Of a stretch of 11,357 nt of DNA, positions 5,955-11,357 are shown in pieces. How positions within the stretch are numbered: position 1 is the first letter of the stretch; each line of letters starts with the position of its first letter. Where the stretch lies: positions 1 through 11,357 of the forward strand of contig CAVKQI010000081.1 in assembly GCA_963658405.1 (NCBI GenBank). Direction: 5' to 3'. Below the pieces are notes generated by a model. The model saw only the letters and a list, made by a program, of their open reading frames with translations, did no database searches and was not told the origin of the DNA. Source of the stretch: CAG-791 sp963658405. GTDB taxonomy: Bacteria; Bacillota; Clostridia; Lachnospirales; Lachnospiraceae. A program made the position numbers and the translations under genes.

Positions 5955-6974
5955 TTATACGTTCTGTCGGATCCGAATATCCGAATCTACATAATTTAAC
6001 TCATTTTCCGTTTTCTCTCCGGTGGTGAGGTAGCTAAAGAGGATCTCCAGCGGCAGGCGGCCCTGTTTTTCCGGCTGCTGGCAGATGGTGGCGGAGATGA
6101 TGTCCTGCCGGATGAGATTGACCGTGGTGGAGACCGCGTCATGGGCGATGACCCGCACGTCGCCGCTGCGGCCCGCGTTCACCAGGGCGCGGCAGCCGCC
6201 GTAGACCCCGGCAGCCGCAAAGTAAAGCGCGTTGATCTCCGGATGGCGCTGCAGCAGCTGCTCCGTCACAGAATAGCTCTCCACATCGTCATCATGGGTA
6301 TCGGCGATCTGGACGATATGGATCCGGGGATAGAGGGCAGCGATCTCTGCCCGGAACCCGGCCACCCGCTCTGTGTGGCACAGGATGCTCTCCGAGCCGA
6401 TGAGGATGCCTACGTTGGTCTCTCCGGGGCTGATGATATGCATCAGGCCGGCGGCGATGCGGCCGCTTTCCCGGTAATTGCTGCCCACATAGGCCAGACG
6501 CCTGGAATTCTCTATATCGGTATTCAGCGTGACCACCGGGATCCCCTGTTCTGCCAGGGCATCGATCTTATCCCGCAGCAGGGGACTGTTGTCCGGGGCG
6601 ATGGCCAGCCCGCTGACGCCGTCGGCGATCATCTCGTCGATGGCATCCAGCTGCTCTCTGGCGTTGGCCCCTACCCGGCGGATCACCACGCTGCAGTTGT
6701 AGCATTTCATTTCTTCTGCTTTCTCATGTACCCCCGTCAGCACCTTGTCAAAAAAAGGATTGGACTTTCCGAAGACGATGACGCCGAGCTTTAGATTCTT
6801 TTTCTGGGCAGCCAGAACGATGCCGGCCCGGTTGGGACGGTATTGGACGGCTCTGGCGATCTCCAGTATCTTCTGCTCGGTCTTTGGATTGACAGCGCCT
6901 CTGTGATTCAGCACCCGGTCGACAGTGCCCCGGGATACCCCTGCGAGTTCAGCTATTTCCCTGATGGTGGCCAT
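5955..6974 (-). CDS. LacI-family transcriptional regulator with sugar-binding domain
   Basis: A DNA-binding repressor, 339 aa, the usual LacI length. The N-terminal helix-turn-helix (residues 3-23, TIREIAELAGVSRGTVDRVL) is followed by the hinge and a periplasmic-binding-protein-like effector domain (from about 52). That domain contains LGVIVFGKSNPFFDKVLTGV and the DGVSGLAIAP and GIPVVTLNTD segments typical of ribose/allose-type sensors. Recognition-helix residue 19 is Asp, where Ser is common (TVSRVLN). ATG 6974 is preferred over the in-frame GTG at 6989 because AGAGG lies 7 bases before it. It is divergent from the xylulokinase gene, so local control of that operon, and perhaps of itself, is the natural inference. 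Candidate operators lie at 7099-7112 and 7259-7272. The effector sugar cannot be read from sequence. Confidence 0.92.
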   Translation of the reverse strand: MATIREIAELAGVSRGTVDRVLNHRGAVNPKTEQKILEIARAVQYRPNRAGIVLAAQKKNLKLGVIVFGKSNPFFDKVLTGVHEKAEEMKCYNCSVVIRRVGANAREQLDAIDEMIADGVSGLAIAPDNSPLLRDKIDALAEQGIPVVTLNTDIENSRRLAYVGSNYRESGRIAAGLMHIISPGETNVGILIGSESILCHTERVAGFRAEIAALYPRIHIVQIADTHDDDVESYSVTEQLLQRHPEINALYFAAAGVYGGCRALVNAGRSGDVRVIAHDAVSTTVNLIRQDIISATICQQPEKQGRLPLEILFSYLTTGEKTENELNYVDSDIRIRQNV

Positions 6975-7022
6975 GGTAATTCCTCTCACATCTGTAGTGA
7001 TGAAAGCAATCCGGTATCAGAT

Positions 7023-7096
7023 GGGAGCAAAAAGCCTTTGCTCTCCCTATCATCTTAGCTTTTACTTTATGGAAAGTCAATTTAAGGGAGCAAAAA
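7023..7096. repeat. Direct repeat GGGAGCAAAAA around the regulator promoter
   Basis: Identical 11-mers at 7023-7033 and 7086-7096 lie 63 bp apart. The first also forms the end of a 7-bp hairpin (TTTGCTC/GAGCAAA on the - strand) at the predicted start of the regulator mRNA. Significance uncertain. Confidence 0.4.
7052..7080 (-). promoter_or_regulatory. Promoter for the LacI-type regulator
   Basis: On the - strand, TTGACT (7075-7080), a 17-bp spacer and TAAGAT (7052-7057). A start near 7045 would give a leader of about 70 nt. An operator candidate at 7099-7112 lies just upstream of the -35. Confidence 0.65.
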
Positions 7097-7098
7097 AA

Positions 7099-7112
7099 CG
7101 TGCCGGGGCACG
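7099..7112. promoter_or_regulatory. Operator candidate O1, GTGC-N4-GCAC
   Basis: CGTGCCGGGGCACG is a 14-bp palindrome with a GG centre, located between the divergent promoters. It shares GTGC-N4-GCAC and the final G with O2, 160 bp away centre to centre. It is a likely site for the adjacent LacI-type protein; this is inference from the pairing of the two sites. Confidence 0.6.
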
Positions 7113-7224
7113 GTAAGACATGACTAACCAAATGCGGAACGAAGCAGAAGGCAAACGACAAGTGGCAACATAGCCAAAAATCGGGACAGAAATTGTGTAT
7201 TTCAACGAAAAAGAAAAGGAGTGC

Positions 7225-7253
7225 TTGCCAAGTTTTCCAACTTGTACTATGCT
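7225..7253 (+). promoter_or_regulatory. Promoter for the xylulokinase operon
   Basis: TTGCCA (7225-7230), a 17-bp spacer and TATGCT (7248-7253), with start expected near 7260. A palindrome CAAGTT-TTCC-AACTTG (7229-7244) fills most of the spacer, and operator candidate O2 covers the start point. Confidence 0.55.
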
Positions 7254-7258
7254 GAAAA

Positions 7259-7272
7259 TGTGCACGGGCACG
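7259..7272. promoter_or_regulatory. Operator candidate O2 over the xylulokinase start point
   Basis: TGTGCACGGGCACG carries GTGC-N4-GCAC with a central CG, as in typical LacI-family operators. It overlaps the predicted transcription start, the usual place for a repressor to block transcription. It pairs with O1 at 160 bp, a spacing that would permit looping. Confidence 0.6.
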
Positions 7273-7340
7273 AAACAACGCAATCCGTCTGCCCGCACAG
7301 AATCCTACAGAGAAACATATCGATAAGAAAGGAAGCACGT

Positions 7341-8819
7341 ATGCAGGAAGCATTGTATGTGGGCATTGACCTTGGTACCTCTGCGGTAAAGCTGCTGCTG
7401 ATGAATGCGGCAGGAGAGATCAAGAATATCGTCTCCAGAGAGTATCCCCTTTATTTCCCCCATCCCGGCTGGTCGGAGCAGAATCCTTCCGACTGGTACG
7501 AGCAGTCCATCGAGGGATTAAAGGAACTGATAAAGGATTATGATGCGAGTGCTGTGGCCGGCATCAGCTTCGGCGGACAGATGCACGGCCTGGTGATCTT
7601 AGATGACCAGGATCAGGTGATCCGCCCGGCCATCCTCTGGAATGACGGACGCACCGGCGAGGAGACCGATTACCTCAATCAGGTGATCGGCAAGGAAAAG
7701 CTCTCCGCCCTGACCGCCAATATCGCCTTCGCCGGTTTTACCGCTCCGAAGATCCTCTGGGTAAAGAATAAAGAGCCGGAGAATTTTGCAAAGATCGCAA
7801 AGATCATGCTGCCGAAGGACTATCTGGCTTACCGCCTGACCGGATCCTTCTGTACGGACGTATCCGATGCCTCCGGCATGCTGCTCTTAGATGTAAAAAA
7901 CCGCACATGGTCCGAGGAAATGTGCGAGATCTGCGGCATCAGCCAGGCACAGCTTCCTAAGCTCTATGAAAGCTACGAAAAGGTGGGCGTCGTCAAAAAG
8001 GAGATCGCAGACACACTGGGACTTGGTGACCACGTGGTCGTGGCGGCAGGCGCGGGCGACAATGCCGCTGCTGCAGTAGGCACCGGCACCGTTGGAGACG
8101 GACAGTGCAATATTTCCCTGGGCACCAGCGGTACCATTTTTATCTCCTCCCACAGCTTCGGCGTCGATCAGCATAATGCGCTGCATTCCTTCGATCACGC
8201 AGACGGTTATTATCACCTGATGGGCTGCATGCTCAGCGCGGCCAGCTGCAATAAGTGGTGGATGGATGAGATCATCGGCACCAAGGATTACGCGGACGAG
8301 CAGGCTGCCATCGAGAAGCTGGGAGAGAATCACGTTTACTTCCTGCCTTACCTCATGGGCGAGCGCTCTCCCCACAATGATCCCTCGGCCAGAGCCTGCT
8401 TTATGGGCATGACCATGGATTCCACCAGAGCGGACATGACACAGGCTGTCTTGGAGGGCGTAGCCTTTGGACTGCGTGATTCTTTTGAGGTAGCTAAATC
8501 CCTGGGCATCCAGATCGACCGCACCAAGATCTGCGGCGGCGGTGCCAAGAGCCCTCTGTGGCGCAAGATGATCGCCAATATTTTCAATATTAAAGTAGAT
8601 ATCCCGGCCAACGAAGAGGGCCCGAGCATGGGCGGCGCGATGCTGGCCATGGTAGCCTGCGGCGAGTATGCTACCGTAGAAGAGGCAGCAAAGGCCATCG
8701 TCCGAGTAGTGGGCACCGAGGAACCGGATCCGGTACTGGCAGCAAAGTATGAGGAGAGATACCAGACCTTCCGTCAGCTCTATCCGGCCTGCAAGGCACT
8801 TTTCCCCTCCATGCAGTAA
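7341..8819 (+). CDS. xylB: Xylulokinase (FGGY family)
   Basis: A sugar kinase of 492 aa that phosphorylates D-xylulose to xylulose 5-phosphate with ATP, feeding the pentose phosphate pathway. The N-terminal phosphate loop is IDLGTSAVK (9-17). GQMHGLVILD (80-89, with His82) followed by RPAILWNDGRT is characteristic of XylB. The catalytic Asp is Asp240 in GAGDNAA, SLGTSG follows in the second FGGY domain, and GGGAKSP (399-405) is the adenine-side FGGY signature. ATG 7341 has AAGAAAGGAAG upstream; the frame continues further upstream but without a better ribosome site. First gene of the operon with the DUF4867-like and isomerase genes and divergent from a LacI-type regulator. A related ketose such as ribulose is possible as substrate, because the neighbouring isomerase is not a classic XylA. 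Confidence 0.93.
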   Translation: MQEALYVGIDLGTSAVKLLLMNAAGEIKNIVSREYPLYFPHPGWSEQNPSDWYEQSIEGLKELIKDYDASAVAGISFGGQMHGLVILDDQDQVIRPAILWNDGRTGEETDYLNQVIGKEKLSALTANIAFAGFTAPKILWVKNKEPENFAKIAKIMLPKDYLAYRLTGSFCTDVSDASGMLLLDVKNRTWSEEMCEICGISQAQLPKLYESYEKVGVVKKEIADTLGLGDHVVVAAGAGDNAAAAVGTGTVGDGQCNISLGTSGTIFISSHSFGVDQHNALHSFDHADGYYHLMGCMLSAASCNKWWMDEIIGTKDYADEQAAIEKLGENHVYFLPYLMGERSPHNDPSARACFMGMTMDSTRADMTQAVLEGVAFGLRDSFEVAKSLGIQIDRTKICGGGAKSPLWRKMIANIFNIKVDIPANEEGPSMGGAMLAMVACGEYATVEEAAKAIVRVVGTEEPDPVLAAKYEERYQTFRQLYPACKALFPSMQ

Positions 8820-8875
8820 GGGAAATAAGCAATAAGGAAACAGACAGTAAGGAAACATATAGTAAGAGAGAACAA
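8815..8875 (+). repeat. Four tandem copies of a 15-bp A/G-rich unit overlapping the xylB stop
   Basis: Copies at 8831-8845, 8846-8860 and 8861-8875 follow the pattern ARTAAGGAAACA with exact 15-bp spacing. A 16-bp relative at 8815-8830 contains the xylB stop codon. The stretch has almost no pyrimidines and no coding capacity. Confidence 0.7.
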
Positions 8876-8880
8876 AAGCG

Positions 8881-8959
8881 CCATGCGGCAGCGGGCATCC
8901 TGCATGGAAACAGCTAAACGGTGCCCTTTGCAGCATGGACACCGCAGTCATCGCTGCGG
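8881..8959 (+). other. Intergenic hairpins before the DUF4867-like gene
   Basis: CCATGC/GCATGG (8881-8907) and CCGCAG/CTGCGG (8942-8959) form two stems. The second ends two bases before the AAAGGAGG ribosome site. They could protect the downstream mRNA or tune translation of the second gene; no T-run, so not terminators. Confidence 0.4.
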
Positions 8960-8973
8960 AAAAGGAGGTAAGT

Positions 8974-9612
8974 GTGAAACTTTACAAGGTAACAGATCCG
9001 GAGTTTATTCCCTACGGCCGTGTTCTGAAGGATCCTGCTTTCGATGCCCTCATCGAAAAGCTTTCCACAGAGCCCATGCCCCAGGGAGAAGTCATCTATT
9101 TGCCCGGCGCACCGGAATTAGAGGAACTGGATGCAGCAAAGGTCATGAGCACAAAGGTATTCGGCGAGATGCCGGTACAGTGCGGCTACTGCAACGGTGA
9201 CAATACCAAGTTAAATGCGCTGGAATATCATCGCTCCTCAGAGATCAACTATGCAGCTACCGATGCCATCCTTCTGCTGGGCCGTCAGCAGGATGTGACC
9301 CCGGAGATGACCTACGATACCGAAAAGGTCATGGCCTTCCTGGTGCCCGCCGGCACCACCATTGAAGTCTATGCCACCACTCTGCACTATGCACCCTGCA
9401 ATGCGCCCGGACAGAAGGGCTTTCGCGTAGGTGTGGCTCTTCCCAAGGGCACGAACCTCGAACTGCAGGAAAAGCACCAGGGCGGCACAGAGGATGCTTA
9501 CCTCACCGCTACCAATAAGTGGCTTCTGGGGCATCCGGAGGGAGGACTTCCCGCAGGCAGCCCCATGGGACTGATCGGCAGAAACTGGGATGTTTCTGTA
9601 GATCTCGATTAA
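8974..9612 (+). CDS. DUF4867-like protein, cupin-type, unknown function
   Basis: A 212-aa cytoplasmic protein with no signal peptide or membrane segment. I recognise it as resembling the DUF4867 family, seen beside fucose-isomerase-like genes in Firmicutes; its activity is not known to me. The sequence has cupin-like marks. EYHRSSEIN contains His86 and Glu90 in an H-x3-E arrangement, followed by a Gly at about residue 103. VPAGTTIEVYATTLHYAPCN (His138, Asn143) then resembles cupin motif 2. The spacing recalls ureidoglycolate lyase-type cupins. A metal-bound sugar isomerase, epimerase or lyase role is therefore conceivable but unproven. GTG 8974 is the start because AAAGGAGG (8961-8968) lies 5 bases before it. 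It lies between xylB and the isomerase gene in the same direction, so it should act in the same sugar pathway. Confidence 0.75.
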   Translation: MKLYKVTDPEFIPYGRVLKDPAFDALIEKLSTEPMPQGEVIYLPGAPELEELDAAKVMSTKVFGEMPVQCGYCNGDNTKLNALEYHRSSEINYAATDAILLLGRQQDVTPEMTYDTEKVMAFLVPAGTTIEVYATTLHYAPCNAPGQKGFRVGVALPKGTNLELQEKHQGGTEDAYLTATNKWLLGHPEGGLPAGSPMGLIGRNWDVSVDLD

Positions 9613-9723
9613 GAATCGGGTTCGGCCAGACAGCGGCAGAAATAGGAAACGCTTCCCGGAAGATTGCCTGAGAACGGCATAACCGGATAGGAAAACAGTA
9701 AGACAACAAAACAGACAGCAAGT

Positions 9724-9757
9724 GTATACAAATTTTAAAATATACTATTTATAAAGC
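9724..9757 (+). other. AT-rich intergenic segment before the isomerase gene
   Basis: The 170-bp gap (9613-9782) ends in an AT-rich tract with GTATA (9724-9728) and TATAC (9741-9745) as an interrupted palindrome. TATACT and TATAAA could act as -10 elements, but no matching -35 is seen at the right spacing. An internal promoter or an RNA processing site is possible. The earlier part holds an A/G-rich stretch like the one after xylB. Confidence 0.3.
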
Positions 9758-9782
9758 AGTGCTGTGTAAGGAGGATTTTATC

Positions 9783-11267
9783 ATGAACAATGTACCCAAG
9801 ATCAAAGTAGGTATCGTGGCCGTGAGTCGTGACTGCTTCCCGGAATCTCTTTCCGTAGGCAGAAGAAAAGCGCTGGTAGATGCTTATGCAAAGAAGTATG
9901 ATGCAGCAGACATCTATGAATGTCCCGTATGTATCGTAGAGAGCGAGATCCAGATGCAGGAAGCACTGGAAGACATCAAGAAGGAAGGCTGCAATGCCCT
10001 CTGCGTATACCTCGGCAACTTTGGCCCGGAGATCTCCGAGACCATGCTGGCACAGTACTTTGAGGGACCGAAGATCTTTGTAGCAGCTGCAGAGGAGTCT
10101 GAGCACGATCTGGCAGACGGCCGCGGCGATGCTTACTGCGGTATGCTCAATGCCAGCTACAACCTGCGCCTGCGCAATATCAAGGCTTACATCCCGGAGT
10201 ATCCGGTAGGCACCGCAGAAGAGTGCGCAGACATGATCCACGAGTTCCTTCCTATTGCCAGAGCAGTAGTAGGCTTAAAGAATCTGAAGATCTTCTCCTT
10301 TGGCCCCAGACCGCTTAACTTCCTGGCCTGCAACGCTCCTATCAAGCAGCTGTACAACCTGGGCGTAGAGATCGAGGAGAATTCCGAGCTCGATCTGTTC
10401 GAAGCTTTCCATAAGCATGACAATGATCCCCGTATCGCAGAAGTGGCAGAGGATATGGCCAAGGAGCTGGGCGCAGGCAACAAGAAGCCGGAGATCCTGC
10501 CCAAGCTCGCACAGTATGAGCTGACCCTTCTTGACTGGATCGAGGACCACAAGGGATCCCGTACCTGCTTCGCCATCGCCGGCAAGTGCTGGCCTGCATT
10601 CCAGACCCAGTTCGGCTTTGTGCCCTGCTATGTAAACAGCCGTCTCACCGGCCGTGGCATCCCGGTATCCTGCGAAGTAGATATCTACGGTGCACTCTCT
10701 GAGTTCATCGGTACCTGCGTCAGCGATGACATCGTTACCCTGCTGGATATCAACAACTCCGTACCGGCAGACATGTACGAAGAGTCCATCAAGGGCAAGT
10801 TCGACTATGCACATACCGATACCTTTATGGGCTTCCACTGCGGCAATACCTGCTCCAAGAAGCTGGCATTCTGCGAGATGAAGAACCAGAAGATCATGGC
10901 AAGAAGCCTGCCGGCAGAGGTTACCAACGGCACACTCGAAGGCGACATCGTTCCCGGTGACATCACCTTCTATCGTCTGCAGTCCACCTCCGACAACATC
11001 CTTCGCGGCTACATGGCAGAGGGTGAAGTGCTGCCGGTAGCTACCCAGAGCTTCGGCGGCGTAGGTGTATTCGCTATTCATGAGATGGGCCGCTTCTATC
11101 GCCACGTGCTCATCGAGAAGAACTATCCTCACCACGGCGCTGTAATGTTCGGTCACTACGGCAAGGCTCTGTTTGAGGTCTACAAGTACATCGGCGTAGA
11201 ATTAAACGAGATCGGTGTAGCACAGCCTAAGGGCGTGCGTTATCCTTCCGAGAATCCTTTCGCATAA
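9783..11267 (+). CDS. L-fucose/L-arabinose isomerase family protein
   Basis: A 494-aa metal-dependent aldose-ketose isomerase of the FucI/AraA superfamily; the length is near AraA (about 500) and shorter than classic FucI (about 590). The N-terminal domain begins KIKVGIVAVSRDCFPE and has the Rossmann-like sugar-binding fold signatures. Candidate metal ligands are Glu298 (SCEVDIYGALSEF) and Asp322 (LLDINN), 24 residues apart, as I recall for E. coli FucI. His352 (GFHCGN) and the His450/His451 pair (NYPHHGAVMFGH) are further candidates. ATG 9783 follows AAGGAGG (9768-9774) at 8 bases and is preferred over an upstream GTG at 9759 that lies before that site. Codon use is strongly biased, suggesting high expression. 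The substrate is not determined; D-arabinose, L-fucose, L-arabinose or another aldose are all possible. With xylB next to it, a pentose is most likely. Confidence 0.85.
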   Translation: MNNVPKIKVGIVAVSRDCFPESLSVGRRKALVDAYAKKYDAADIYECPVCIVESEIQMQEALEDIKKEGCNALCVYLGNFGPEISETMLAQYFEGPKIFVAAAEESEHDLADGRGDAYCGMLNASYNLRLRNIKAYIPEYPVGTAEECADMIHEFLPIARAVVGLKNLKIFSFGPRPLNFLACNAPIKQLYNLGVEIEENSELDLFEAFHKHDNDPRIAEVAEDMAKELGAGNKKPEILPKLAQYELTLLDWIEDHKGSRTCFAIAGKCWPAFQTQFGFVPCYVNSRLTGRGIPVSCEVDIYGALSEFIGTCVSDDIVTLLDINNSVPADMYEESIKGKFDYAHTDTFMGFHCGNTCSKKLAFCEMKNQKIMARSLPAEVTNGTLEGDIVPGDITFYRLQSTSDNILRGYMAEGEVLPVATQSFGGVGVFAIHEMGRFYRHVLIEKNYPHHGAVMFGHYGKALFEVYKYIGVELNEIGVAQPKGVRYPSENPFA

Positions 11268-11320
11268 GCTGTTCAGGGATAAACAGAACGAGAAACAAGG
11301 ATAAAATATAGAAACAAAAG

Positions 11321-11357
11321 AGTGATCATCCAGACACAGTTGGTCTGGGTGGTCACT
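11321..11357 (+). terminator. Probable operon terminator, cut by the window edge
   Basis: A 15-bp stem (11321-11335 with 11343-11357, two G-U pairs) and 7-nt loop, 54 bases after the isomerase stop. The window ends at the last stem base, so a T-run cannot be seen. Confidence 0.6.

Noticed and set aside
6141..6794. 217-codon + strand frame opposite the LacI-type gene
   Set aside because: Antisense shadow with no domain, while the - strand encodes a full LacI-type protein.
7887..8951. 354-codon - strand frame opposite xylulokinase
   Set aside because: Antisense shadow of biased codons; xylulokinase motifs are complete on the + strand.
10275..11156. 293-codon - strand frame opposite the isomerase
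   Set aside because: Antisense shadow, no ribosome site, low-complexity His/Ala/Val composition.

Overview
The window reads like a chromosomal piece from a gut-type, low-G+C Gram-positive anaerobe of the Clostridia, most probably Lachnospiraceae. Supporting this are strong AGGAGG-type ribosome sites, paired class B sortases beside a Cna-B pilin-like protein, a clostridial carbamate kinase with an ALGHNALG start, and an isomerase/DUF4867-like/xylulokinase sugar cluster. The genus cannot be fixed from the sequence alone. No tRNA, rRNA, transposase, phage gene or CRISPR array is visible.

Layout. (1) Bases 1-2793 (+) hold a surface-assembly locus: the 3' end of a pilin-like adhesin with Cna-B-type domain signatures and a non-LPXTG C-terminal anchor, then two class B sortases. 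The first sortase has a long C-terminal extension ending in something like a sorting signal. A hairpin terminator lies between the two sortases. (2) Bases 2794-3025 carry a 16-bp A-rich tandem repeat and a bidirectional terminator shared with a convergent carbamate kinase (3026-3970, -). (3) Bases 3971-4670 are non-coding: the kinase promoter and leader hairpin, a 13-bp tandem duplication, a GC-rich branched palindromic element of about 170-260 nt, then a strong promoter, a palindromic operator candidate and a leader hairpin for the next gene. (4) Bases 4671-5612 (+) are cysK, followed by a nest of hairpin terminators. (5) Bases 5955-11357 form a sugar-catabolic island: a LacI-family regulator (-) divergent from xylulokinase, a DUF4867-like cupin-type protein of unknown function, and an L-fucose/L-arabinose isomerase-family protein, closed by a terminator-like hairpin at the window edge.

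How the genes work together. The pilin and sortases plausibly form one surface-polymer or anchoring system. In the sugar cluster an aldose (identity unknown) would be isomerised to a ketose by the FucI/AraA-like enzyme and phosphorylated by the XylB-type kinase to enter the pentose phosphate pool; the DUF4867-like protein may be an accessory sugar enzyme. Two matched GTGC-N4-GCAC palindromes exactly 160 bp apart flank the divergent promoters, one over the predicted xylulokinase transcription start, and are the best operator candidates for the LacI-type regulator. The carbamate kinase and cysK look like stand-alone metabolic genes.

The most promising unexplained items are the branched GC-rich element at 4173-4436, the DUF4867-containing sugar pathway and its operators, and the sortase with a sorting-signal-like tail.
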